From Pseudomonas sp. ANT_J12 (lineage in GTDB: Bacteria > Pseudomonadota > Gammaproteobacteria > Pseudomonadales > Pseudomonadaceae): a stretch of DNA of 64,000 nt. The first letter of the stretch is position 1; each line of letters opens with the position of its first letter. The notes beneath the pieces were generated by a model, which had not been told where the DNA came from, made no database searches, and worked only from the letters and a program-made list of their open reading frames with translations. Where the stretch lies: assembly GCF_008370045.1 (NCBI RefSeq), contig NZ_VOBN01000007.1:1-64000 (forward strand), read 5' to 3'. Both the position numbers and the translations under genes were made by a program. Below are positions 9,161 to 16,480 of this stretch, in pieces.

Positions 9161-9240
9161 AACCCTTGAAGGTAATAAGCTGGGCTCGCGCCTACCCCAT
9201 GGGTACACTCAGGCCAGCCCAAACAACGGAGAAAACAGCT

Positions 9241-9579
9241 GTGGATACTCTGTTCACCAAGATCATCAACCGGGAAATCCCGGCCAGGATCATCTACGAG
9301 GACGACCAGGTACTGGCCTTCCACGACATCGCCCCACAGGCACCGGTGCATTTTCTGGTCATCCCGAAAAAAGCGGTGCGCACCCTCAATGACCTGACCG
9401 AAGAGGACAAGGCATTGGCCGGGCATATCCTGTTCACCGCCCAACGCCTGGCGCTGGAGCTGGGCTGTGAAAAAGGTTTCCGCGTGGTCATGAACTGCAA
9501 TGAAGACGGTGGGCAGACTGTCTACCACATTCATATGCATGTGCTCGGTCAGCGCCAGATGACCTGGCCGCCGGGCTGA
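9241..9579 (+). CDS. HIT family nucleotide hydrolase
   Basis: Histidine-triad protein of the HinT type, probably a purine nucleoside phosphoramidase. The 112-residue protein begins at GTG 9241 (MDTLFTKIINREIPA), preceded by CGGAGAA, and ends with the triad HIHMHVLG. The longer open frame starting at 9106 overlaps the SDR gene and is rejected. The mobile-looking REP element starts 13 bases after its stop. Confidence 0.92.
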   Translation: MDTLFTKIINREIPARIIYEDDQVLAFHDIAPQAPVHFLVIPKKAVRTLNDLTEEDKALAGHILFTAQRLALELGCEKGFRVVMNCNEDGGQTVYHIHMHVLGQRQMTWPPG

Positions 9580-9592
9580 TTCAACACCTTCC

Positions 9593-9687
9593 CCTGTAGG
9601 AGCGAGGCTTGCCCCGCGAAGAACGATAACGCGGTCTATCTGAATGACCGCGTCACCCCTTTCGCGGGCAAGCCTTGCTCCTACAGG
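9593..9687. repeat. REP doublet (TGTAGGAGCGAGGCTTGCC family)
   Basis: Two inverted REP units, CCTGTAGGAGCGAGGCTTGC and its complement ending in CTCCTACAGG, flank a short spacer containing a second palindrome (GCGGTC...GACCGC). The pair forms a long hairpin in the gap between the HIT gene and coq7. Other copies are at 23027, 25343, 28061, 32283 and 49125. Confidence 0.9.
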
Positions 9688-9771
9688 TCGCGGTGCTGCA
9701 ATGACCCAGCGCAAACCTTCCCCGGCCGATTCGGTTAAACTGGCCGCCGAGATTCCCCCCCGGAGGTCAGC

Positions 9772-10419
9772 ATGACTACCCAGCGTCACTACTCGCCGAT
9801 TGACCGCCTTCTGCTGCAAGCCGATGCCGCGATGCGTACCCTGCTGCCGTTCAGTGGTCAGCCGTACCGTCCGTCGCCAGCCATCGTGCAGCCCGAAACG
9901 CAAATGAGCGATGAAGACACCCGGCACGTGGCCGGCCTGATGCGCATCAACCATACCGGCGAAGTCTGCGCCCAGGCGCTGTACCAGGGCCAGGCCCTGA
10001 CCGCCAAGCTGCCGCACGTGCGCGCCGCGATGGAACATGCTGCCGAAGAAGAAATCGATCACCTGGTGTGGTGCGAACAACGTATCCACCAATTGGGCAG
10101 TCACACCAGCATTCTCAATCCGCTGTTTTATGGCATGTCGTTCGGGATTGGCGCTGTCGCCGGCTTGATCAGCGACAAGGTCAGCCTGGGGTTTGTGGCG
10201 GCTACCGAGCATCAGGTGTGCAAGCACTTGAATGAACATCTTGAACAGTTGCCGGCCGAGGATGAAAAATCCCGGGCGATTCTTGAGCAGATGCGCATTG
10301 ATGAAGAACATCATGCGGAGAGCGCGCTGGACGCTGGCGGATTCCGCTTCCCGGCGCCGGTGAAGTTCGGAATGAGTTTGTTGGCCAAGGTAATGACCAA
10401 GAGTACGTATCGGATTTGA
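9772..10419 (+). CDS. coq7: 2-polyprenyl-3-methyl-6-methoxy-1,4-benzoquinone monooxygenase
   Basis: Di-iron hydroxylase for the penultimate step of ubiquinone synthesis. The 215-residue protein carries the family's carboxylate-histidine ligands: HTGEVCAQALYQ, the EEEIDHL segment and the final EEHHAESALDAGG. The start follows GGAGGTCAGC, a strong ribosome site. It is convergent with speD, and both end at a shared strong hairpin. Confidence 0.95.
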   Translation: MTTQRHYSPIDRLLLQADAAMRTLLPFSGQPYRPSPAIVQPETQMSDEDTRHVAGLMRINHTGEVCAQALYQGQALTAKLPHVRAAMEHAAEEEIDHLVWCEQRIHQLGSHTSILNPLFYGMSFGIGAVAGLISDKVSLGFVAATEHQVCKHLNEHLEQLPAEDEKSRAILEQMRIDEEHHAESALDAGGFRFPAPVKFGMSLLAKVMTKSTYRI

Positions 10420-10435
10420 TCCCTGCGAAACCCAT

Positions 10436-10473
10436 AAAAAAGGCGACTACCCCGAGGTAGTCGCCTTTTTTTG
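10436..10473. terminator. strong bidirectional terminator between coq7 and speD
   Basis: An 11-bp stem (AGGCGACTACC / GGTAGTCGCCT) with a 4-base loop is flanked by a run of A on the left and eight T on the right. It therefore terminates both convergent genes. Confidence 0.93.
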
Positions 10474-10485
10474 TATTCGAAAATC

Positions 10486-11280
10486 TTAGCTCGGCATGTT
10501 GCGCGCGTAGAAGATTTCCAGCATTTCGTGTTTCACACGTTCAGTCACCTGGGCACGTTGCTCAGAGGACAGGCTGTTGGTCGCGTCGCCGAACAGGTAA
10601 TCGTCCAGTTCGAAGTTCTTCAACAGCATTTTGGTGTGGAACAGGTTTTCCTGGTACACGTTCACGTCAGTCATCTGGTAACTGTCGCGGGTGTCTTCGG
10701 AGAGGTAGTTCTGGATCGAATTGATCTCGTGGTCGATGAAGTGCTTTTTGCCTTCAACGTCACGGGTGAATCCGCGCACGCGATAATCCACGGTCACGAT
10801 GTCCGAATCGAACTGGTGAATCAGGAAGTTGAGCGCTTTAAGCGGTGAAATGACACCACAGGTCGACACGTCAATGTCCACACGGAATGTCGCAATACCG
10901 TCCACCGGATGGATTTCCGGGTAGGTGTGCACCGTGATGTGGCTCTTGTCGAGGTGGGCCAGGATAATCTCGGGCAACGGGCCCGGGGACTCTTCGATCT
11001 GGCTGTCGGTCGGGGTGACCGGCTCTTCAGAGATCAGAATCGTGACGCTGGCGCCCTGTGGATCGTAATCCTGACTGGCGATGTTCAGGATGTTGGCACC
11101 AATGATATCGACAACTTCTGTGAGGATCTGCGTCAGGCGCTTCGCGTTGTACTCTTCATTGATGTACTCGACGTAAGCCTGCTGGTCTTGCGGGGTTTCC
11201 GCGTAGCAGATGTCATAGATGTTGAAGCTCAAGGTCTTAGTCAGGTTATTGAACCCGTGGAGCTTGAGTCTGCTTTTCAC
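10486..11280 (-). CDS. speD: S-adenosylmethionine decarboxylase proenzyme
   Basis: Pyruvoyl-dependent enzyme supplying decarboxylated SAM for spermidine synthesis. The 264-residue proenzyme is of the long bacterial (E. coli) class; self-cleavage before the serine in LDKSHITVHTYPE would generate the pyruvoyl group. I start it at GTG 11280 (VKSRLKLHGFNN), preceded by AGAGAG, not at the ATG at 11328, because the family begins with this peptide. A 239-base gap separates it from the upstream OsmC gene and holds no other gene that I can see. Confidence 0.93.
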   Translation of the reverse strand: MKSRLKLHGFNNLTKTLSFNIYDICYAETPQDQQAYVEYINEEYNAKRLTQILTEVVDIIGANILNIASQDYDPQGASVTILISEEPVTPTDSQIEESPGPLPEIILAHLDKSHITVHTYPEIHPVDGIATFRVDIDVSTCGVISPLKALNFLIHQFDSDIVTVDYRVRGFTRDVEGKKHFIDHEINSIQNYLSEDTRDSYQMTDVNVYQENLFHTKMLLKNFELDDYLFGDATNSLSSEQRAQVTERVKHEMLEIFYARNMPS

Positions 11281-11519
11281 CGTTAAAAACTCTCTATGTA
11301 TTGCGGCCCGGGCCGCGTGATCAAGCATGCCCGTCAGATGCGAACAACGCAGCTGCGTAGGACGGTTAACACCTCTTCGCGATGGCGATTTTGGTTGTCC
11401 GTTCGGATCAGCGGCCTGTCGGTTGACGGGCCACGACCCTGAAAAAAGTGGCGCATTATGCAGACGTCAGCTATGGATCGCCAGAGTCTGCACTGCTTTT
11501 ATGATAGTTGAATGTCGAA

Positions 11520-11948
11520 TCAACCGAGTTCGATGATCTCGTAGTCGTGGGTAATCGCCACGCCAGCCGCGCCGAGCATGATCGAGGCCGAGCAATACTT
11601 CTCGGCGGACAGTTCGATGGCGCGTTTGACCTGGGCTTCTTTCAGACCCCGGCCCTTGACCACGAAGTGCATGTGGATCTTGGTGAACACCTTGGGATCT
11701 TCGGTCGCGCGTTCGGCTTCGAGGAAGGCTTCGCAGCTTTCGACGGCCTGCCGGGACTTCTTGAGAATGCTGACCACATCGAAATTGCTGCAACCGCCGA
11801 CACCCAGCAGGAGCATCTCCATCGGGCGTACACCCAGGTTGCGACCACCGGCGTCCGGCGGACCGTCCATGACCACGACATGACCACTGCCGGATTCGCC
11901 GAGGAACATGGCTTCGCCAGCCCATTGGATGCGTGCCTTCATCGCCAA
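11520..11948 (-). CDS. OsmC/YhfA family protein
   Basis: Member of the OsmC/Ohr superfamily, often thiol-dependent hydroperoxide reductases. The 142-residue protein has the two expected cysteines, one in LLGVGGCSNFDVVSIL and one in EKYCSASIMLG, matching the redox pair of the fold. It is divergent from vfr with a 229-base interval. The particular peroxide substrate is unknown, and some YhfA-type proteins have no demonstrated activity. Confidence 0.85.
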   Translation of the reverse strand: MAMKARIQWAGEAMFLGESGSGHVVVMDGPPDAGGRNLGVRPMEMLLLGVGGCSNFDVVSILKKSRQAVESCEAFLEAERATEDPKVFTKIHMHFVVKGRGLKEAQVKRAIELSAEKYCSASIMLGAAGVAITHDYEIIELG

Positions 11949-12177
11949 GACTCCACTGTATAAAAAAGGGTCGCCAGCTTAGCACAGGGCCTCGCAATGA
12001 CAGCGCCTCGCCTTCCTAGGACGGACGTGCCAATCTCCCGCGTAAATTCTCGAATCCTGAAGGAATGTGTCTGTTAAGCTGGCGCCAATTCGCTGGCGCT
12101 TAGCCAACCCTGCAGCGTCGTCATCAGCAATTCATAAAAAAACCAACCACACCGTGCAGTCTTTTCGGGATACAACC

Positions 12178-12822
12178 ATGGTTGCTATTACCCCAACACC
12201 CAAAATCAAGAACCTCGACAAGCTGTTGATGCACTGCCAGCGCCATCGTTATGCGGCCAAGAGCAACATCATCTGTGCCGGCGATCGTTCGGACACGCTG
12301 TTCTTCATCATCAAGGGCTCGGTCACCATCCTGATCGAGGACGATGACGGCCGCGAGATGATCATCTCCTACCTGAACGCCGGGGACTTTTTCGGCGAGC
12401 TCGGGCTGTTTGAACAGGCCGGCATGGAACAGCAACGCAGTGCCTGGGTACGCGCCAAGGTCGAATGCGAAGTCGCGGAAATCAGCTACGCGAAGTTCCG
12501 CGAACTGTCCCAGCAAGATCCAGACATTCTTTACGTACTGAGCGGACAAATCGCACAGCGCCTGCGCAATACCACGCGCAAGGTCGGCGACCTGGCCTTC
12601 TTCGATGTGACCGGCCGTGTCGCCCGCTGCCTGCTGGAACTGTGCAAGCAGCCAGACGCCATGACCCACCCGGACGGCATGCAGATCAAGGTGACCCGTC
12701 AGGAAATCGGGCGGATTGTCGGGTGTTCCCGGGAGATGGTCGGTCGCGTGCTCAAGGATCTTGAGGAACGCAACCTGGTGGATGTCAAAGGCAAGACCAT
12801 GGTGGTCTTCGGCACGCGTTAA
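12178..12822 (+). CDS. vfr: cAMP-binding global regulator Vfr/Crp
   Basis: CRP-family transcription factor. The 214-residue protein has an N-terminal cyclic-nucleotide-binding barrel (GDRSDTLFFIIKGSV, GDFFGELGLF near residues 65-75 for the cAMP pocket) and a C-terminal winged helix with VTRQEIGRIVGCSREMVGRVL as the recognition helix. The length equals that of P. aeruginosa Vfr. The ATG at 12178 (MVAITPTPK) is chosen; the in-frame start at 12067 adds an unrelated 37 residues. Its stop overlaps the stop of the convergent lipoate-ligase-like gene by 3 bases. Confidence 0.94.
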   Translation: MVAITPTPKIKNLDKLLMHCQRHRYAAKSNIICAGDRSDTLFFIIKGSVTILIEDDDGREMIISYLNAGDFFGELGLFEQAGMEQQRSAWVRAKVECEVAEISYAKFRELSQQDPDILYVLSGQIAQRLRNTTRKVGDLAFFDVTGRVARCLLELCKQPDAMTHPDGMQIKVTRQEIGRIVGCSREMVGRVLKDLEERNLVDVKGKTMVVFGTR

Positions 12823-13520
12823 GCCTCGAACATCTCTGCCAGCAACTGGCGGTACAGCGCATGGAGGCGCTCCAGCGCATCAGGCGCAGCGAACTTTTCA
12901 TGCAAGGCGATGTGGCTTTCGGCACGAACCCGCTGTTCCAGGCCGCACGCTTCATTGAAGCGGTTGACCGCCGCGACCATCGATTCCCGTTCGTTATCCA
13001 GCAACAACGCCCCGTGCACCAAGCCTACCGGACGCGTTCCACCCTTGCTCTGACGCCAGCGCTGGGCGGTGCCGACCATCTTGCGCCCGTCGAGGTTGAC
13101 GTTGAAGCGGCCATCACAGAAGGCGCCGTCGACCTCCCCCAATGACGAGACGCCGCCCAACTCATCCAGCAGCTGACACATCGGGTTGCAGAGCCGGCGG
13201 TAAGCGGTTTCGATGCGGTTTTGGTCACCTTCGCTGCGCGGTGCTGCATAGACCAGGGCAATGTTGATCGTTGCGGCCGATTGCGGCACCGGTTCACCGC
13301 CGGTTTCGCGCAGCAGCACCGGCCAGCCCGCCGCCGCCGACACCTCGCACGCGGCGTCGAAACCCGGAAGACGATTCAACCGGCGCGGCATGACCAGCGC
13401 TCGATCGCTTGGCTGCCAAAACAGCAGGCCAAACTCTGAATCGCCGGTGCACACATGCGCCAACAGATCCTGCTCGGCAAGCAGGCCGGCTTCGACAGTC
13501 AGGGCAACGGGCTGGGTCAT
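12819..13520 (-). CDS. lipoate/octanoate protein ligase-like protein
   Basis: A 233-residue member of the biotin/lipoate A/B ligase fold. The lysine motif typical of LplA is present (LDGRKMVGTAQRWRQ), so lipoyl- or octanoyl-transfer chemistry is plausible. The substrate loop that normally reads RRxGGGA/RRxTGGRA is instead LRETGGEPVPQS, so substrate or partner may differ. It lies between vfr and trpC, outside the trp operon, because a terminator separates it from trpC. No lip or dehydrogenase genes are adjacent to suggest a target. Confidence 0.75.
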   Translation of the reverse strand: MTQPVALTVEAGLLAEQDLLAHVCTGDSEFGLLFWQPSDRALVMPRRLNRLPGFDAACEVSAAAGWPVLLRETGGEPVPQSAATINIALVYAAPRSEGDQNRIETAYRRLCNPMCQLLDELGGVSSLGEVDGAFCDGRFNVNLDGRKMVGTAQRWRQSKGGTRPVGLVHGALLLDNERESMVAAVNRFNEACGLEQRVRAESHIALHEKFAAPDALERLHALYRQLLAEMFEA

Positions 13521-13545
13521 GGCAGCAAAATCCTTTGTCGGGGCT

Positions 13546-13572
13546 ATAAAAAAGCCGGCATCGCCGGCTTCT
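13546..13572 (-). terminator. terminator of the trpGDC operon
   Basis: Minus-strand hairpin AAGCCGGC / GCCGGCTT with a 3-base loop, followed in the direction of transcription by six T. It lies just past the trpC stop and so isolates the downstream lipoate-ligase-like gene. Confidence 0.88.
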
Positions 13573-13586
13573 TCATTGAATCAGGT

Positions 13587-14423
13587 TCAGTCGAGTGTAG
13601 AACCGCTCACTGCAGTGCCGCGCTCTGGGAAGAACAAACGCTGCAGCTCGGTGCCCGGGCTTTCGGCGCGCATGAACGCTTCGCCAACCAGGAACGCATA
13701 CACGTCGCTGATTTCCATCAGCTCGACATCGGCGCGATTGAAAATGCCGCTCTCGGTAATCACCAGGCGATCACGGGGGATGCGCGGCAACAGGTCGAGG
13801 GTGGTTTCCAGATTCACGTCGAAGGTGTGCAGGTTGCGGTTGTTCACGCCGACCAACGGCGTGTCGAGGGTTTTCAAGGCCCGCTCCAGCTCGTTGCCAT
13901 CGTGGACTTCCACCAGCACATCGAGGCCGACACTCTTGGCCACCGCCGCCAGTTCGGCCATTTTCACGTCGTCCAGAGCGGAGACGATCAACAGCACGCA
14001 GTCGGCGCCCAGGGCCCGGGCTTCAACGATCTGATACGGATCGATCATGAAGTCCTTGCGGATCACCGGCAGCTTGCACGCGGCGCGCGCTTGTTGCAGA
14101 TAGGCATCGGCACCCTGGAAAAAATCGATATCGGTGAGCACGGAGAGGCACGTGGCGCCGCCCTTCTCGTAGCTCTTGGCGATGTCGGCCGGCACGAAGT
14201 TCTCGCGGATCACGCCTTTGCTCGGCGAGGCCTTTTTGATTTCAGCAATCACCGCCGGCTGCTTGAGCTTGGCCTGGGCGATCAGTGCCCGGGCAAAACC
14301 ACGGGGTGCATCGGCAGCCTTGGCCAGGCTTTCCAGCTCGGCCAGGCTGACACGGGCGCTACGCTCGGCAACTTCCTGGACCTTGCGGGCCAGAATGTTT
14401 TCCAGAACCGTCGGTACACTCAT
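13587..14423 (-). CDS. trpC: indole-3-glycerol phosphate synthase
   Basis: Closes the indole ring in tryptophan synthesis. The 278-residue TIM barrel shows the family's IKKASPSKG (catalytic lysine), the SVLTD segment, RKDFMIDPYQI and GVNNRNLHTF motifs in order. It is monofunctional, not fused to TrpF. Its ATG overlaps the trpD stop by 4 bases, so the pair is translationally coupled. Confidence 0.96.
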   Translation of the reverse strand: MSVPTVLENILARKVQEVAERSARVSLAELESLAKAADAPRGFARALIAQAKLKQPAVIAEIKKASPSKGVIRENFVPADIAKSYEKGGATCLSVLTDIDFFQGADAYLQQARAACKLPVIRKDFMIDPYQIVEARALGADCVLLIVSALDDVKMAELAAVAKSVGLDVLVEVHDGNELERALKTLDTPLVGVNNRNLHTFDVNLETTLDLLPRIPRDRLVITESGIFNRADVELMEISDVYAFLVGEAFMRAESPGTELQRLFFPERGTAVSGSTLD

Positions 14424-15469
14424 CCCTCATTCTCCACTCGAAATACCGCGGTAAACGCACCCAACTCCTCGAGTTTTTCCCGAGCGAGGCCGGTGTGCAG
14501 CGCGTCGTGCGCCAGGGCAACGCCCTCTTTCAAACTTGTTGCGTGGTCAGCGGCATACAGCGCGGCACCGGCATTGAGCACGATCATCTCGGCGGCTTTC
14601 TGGCCGTTCTCGGTCTTGCGTTTGCCCAGGGCATCGCGGATCAGTTCGAGGGAAGCGGCCGGGCTGTCCACCGCGAGGCCGTGCAGGCTCTGGCTCTTCA
14701 TGCCCAGGTCTTCCGGCTCGACCCAATACTCGGTGATCTGATCGTTCTTCAGCTCCGCGACGAACGTCGGCGCTGCGAGGCTGAATTCGTCCAGGCCATC
14801 CTTCGAATGCACCACCAGCACATGTTTGCTGCCCAGACGCTGCAAGACTTCGGCCAATGGCCGGCACAGCGCCGGGTTGAACACGCCCACCACCTGATGT
14901 TTCACGCCGGCCGGATTCGTAAGCGGGCCGAGCATGTTGAACAGGGTGCGCAGGCCAAGGTCCTTGCGCGGACCGGCGGCGTACTTCATGGCACTGTGGT
15001 GCGTCTGGGCGAACATGAAACCGATGCCGACGTTATCGATACAGCGCGCGACCTGAATTGGCGTCAGGTTCAAATAGATCCCGGCGGCTTCCAGCAAGTC
15101 AGCGCTGCCGCTCTTGCCCGAGACGGCACGGTTACCGTGCTTGGCCACCGTGCAACCGGCCGCTGCAACCACGAAGGAAGACGCGGTCGAGACGTTGAAG
15201 ATATTGGCGCCGTCACCGCCGGTGCCGACCACATCGACCACGCCGTCGAGGGTCTTGAGTTCGACTTTGTCCGCCAGCTCACGCATGACCGATACCGCAC
15301 CGACGATTTCGTCGATGCTTTCGCTCTTCATGCGCATGGCCATCATGAACGCGCCAATCTGCGCGTCCGAGCATTGCCCGGTCATGATTTCACGCATGAC
15401 ATCGCGCATTTCATCGGTGCTGAGGTCGAGGTGATCGACGATACGGCCCAGGGCTGTCTTGATGTTCAT
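14420..15469 (-). CDS. trpD: anthranilate phosphoribosyltransferase
   Basis: Transfers phosphoribose from PRPP to anthranilate. The 349-residue protein has the glycine-rich PRPP loop GTGGDGANIFNVST, KHGNRAVSGKSGSADLLEAAG and the FAQTHHSAMK segment. It is not fused to TrpG. It starts 9 bases after the trpG stop and overlaps trpC by 4 bases, giving the Pseudomonas trpGDC operon. Confidence 0.96.
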   Translation of the reverse strand: MNIKTALGRIVDHLDLSTDEMRDVMREIMTGQCSDAQIGAFMMAMRMKSESIDEIVGAVSVMRELADKVELKTLDGVVDVVGTGGDGANIFNVSTASSFVVAAAGCTVAKHGNRAVSGKSGSADLLEAAGIYLNLTPIQVARCIDNVGIGFMFAQTHHSAMKYAAGPRKDLGLRTLFNMLGPLTNPAGVKHQVVGVFNPALCRPLAEVLQRLGSKHVLVVHSKDGLDEFSLAAPTFVAELKNDQITEYWVEPEDLGMKSQSLHGLAVDSPAASLELIRDALGKRKTENGQKAAEMIVLNAGAALYAADHATSLKEGVALAHDALHTGLAREKLEELGAFTAVFRVENEG

Positions 15470-15478
15470 GAAAAGTCC

Positions 15479-16072
15479 TTAGCGCGTGCCGCCGGTTTGT
15501 TTGAGGAAGTTGGCGAACAGCTCGTGGCCCTGCTCGGTGAGGATCGATTCCGGGTGGAATTGCACACCCTCGATGTTCAGCGTCTTGTGGCGCAGGCCCA
15601 TGATTTCGTCGACCGAGCCGTCTTCGAGCTGGGTCCAGGCGGTCAGCTCCAGGCACTCGGGCAAGGTTTCACGCTTGACGATCAACGAGTGGTAGCGGGT
15701 GACGGTCAGCGGACGGTTCAGGCCTTCGAAAACACCCTTGTCCTCGTGGAATACCGGACTAGTCTTACCGTGCATCACCTGACGGGCGCGCACCACATCA
15801 CCGCCAAAGGCCTGGCCGATGGACTGGTGGCCGAGGCAGACACCGAGGATCGGCAGTTTGCCGGCGAAGTGTTTGATCGCTTCGATGGAGATGCCAGCTT
15901 CGGTCGGCGTGCAAGGACCGGGGGACACGACGATGCGCTCAGGATTGAGGGCCTCGATTTCGGCGATGGTGAGTTCATCGTTGCGCACGACTTTGACCTG
16001 GGAGCCAAGCTCACCAAGGTACTGCACAACGTTGTAAGTAAAAGAGTCGTAGTTATCGATCATCAGCAACAT
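15479..16072 (-). CDS. trpG: anthranilate synthase glutaminase subunit
   Basis: Provides ammonia from glutamine to TrpE. The 197-residue class I amidotransferase has the nucleophile cysteine in GVCLGHQSIGQAFGG and the HxE pair in VQFHPESIL. The partner trpE lies 2.6 kb further along on the same strand, with estP inserted between. About 165 bases upstream is a 28-codon Trp-containing ORF that is a good attenuator candidate. Confidence 0.96.
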   Translation of the reverse strand: MLLMIDNYDSFTYNVVQYLGELGSQVKVVRNDELTIAEIEALNPERIVVSPGPCTPTEAGISIEAIKHFAGKLPILGVCLGHQSIGQAFGGDVVRARQVMHGKTSPVFHEDKGVFEGLNRPLTVTRYHSLIVKRETLPECLELTAWTQLEDGSVDEIMGLRHKTLNIEGVQFHPESILTEQGHELFANFLKQTGGTR

Positions 16073-16152
16073 GGCGCTGGGAACCTCTTGAATTCACTGA
16101 CTTTTAATACAGCCTTCGAATGATTACCCGCAGTGTGCTGCGCTTTGTCAGG

Positions 16153-16171
16153 TGCTGGAGTGGCGCCAGCA
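16153..16171 (-). promoter_or_regulatory. hairpin in the trpG leader
   Basis: On the minus strand TGCTGG pairs with CCAGCA across a 7-base loop. An outer CGCTTTG / CAAAGCG pair can extend it with one bulge. It sits between the leader ORF stop (16238) and trpG. I see no run of T after it, so a classical intrinsic attenuator is not obvious. Confidence 0.4.
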
Positions 16172-16237
16172 AAGCGGCATTTCAAACAGGTACAGAAGGC
16201 GAAGCGGGTACAGGTCCGGCGGGGCCGGCAAAAGAAT

Positions 16238-16324
16238 TCAGGCGCGCCAACGCCAGCGGGCGTGTGCCTTGATGACTTGATCCAGGAGTTTGCTGATGAT
16301 CAACACGGGAAAGGTCTCATTCAT
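16238..16324 (-). CDS. trpL: candidate trpG operon leader peptide
   Basis: A 28-codon ORF starting ATG AAT GAG and ending in ARWRWRA then TGA. Two tryptophan codons separated by one arginine codon sit just before the stop, the hallmark of a tryptophan-sensing leader peptide. GAGAC precedes the ATG by a few bases. It reads toward trpG and ends 165 bases before it. The last codons, and the DNA encoding them, closely match the end of gph just upstream of trpE. P. putida trpE and trpGDC have been reported to be attenuation-controlled, which supports this reading; the mechanism here is inferred. Confidence 0.65.
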   Translation of the reverse strand: MNETFPVLIISKLLDQVIKAHARWRWRA

Positions 16325-16355
16325 ACGTCTCGGCACAGTAACTTAGCTGGGCAGA

Positions 16356-16375
16356 GCGTGCAATAAGGCGCACGC
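16356..16375. promoter_or_regulatory. palindrome in the trp leader/estP intergenic region
   Basis: GCGTGC and GCACGC form a 6-bp perfect inverted repeat around AATAAGGC, 31 bases upstream of the leader ORF and about 105 bases upstream of estP. It could be an operator or part of a leader RNA fold. No other gene was seen in 16325-16480, which must hold the promoters of both divergent units. Confidence 0.35.
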
Positions 16376-16480
16376 CAAGGCTGGCGAAACAAATGAAGGC
16401 TTCGCGACAGATGGCAAAAGGCCGGAAGTTTTTGGTACTGTCGTTTCGTTCTCTACAACAATAATTAAACGGACTTGCAC

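Noticed and set aside
9593..9687. Regular palindromes considered as CRISPR repeats
   Set aside because: They are isolated inverted pairs, not direct repeats with unique spacers, and no cas genes are present.
13455..14741. A 428-codon plus-strand open frame opposite trpC
   Set aside because: Antisense to trpC and trpD, which have all family motifs; no motif in the frame itself.
16073..16237. Search for a classical intrinsic attenuator terminator between the leader ORF and trpG
   Set aside because: Hairpins are present but none is followed by a run of T, so no terminator is annotated.
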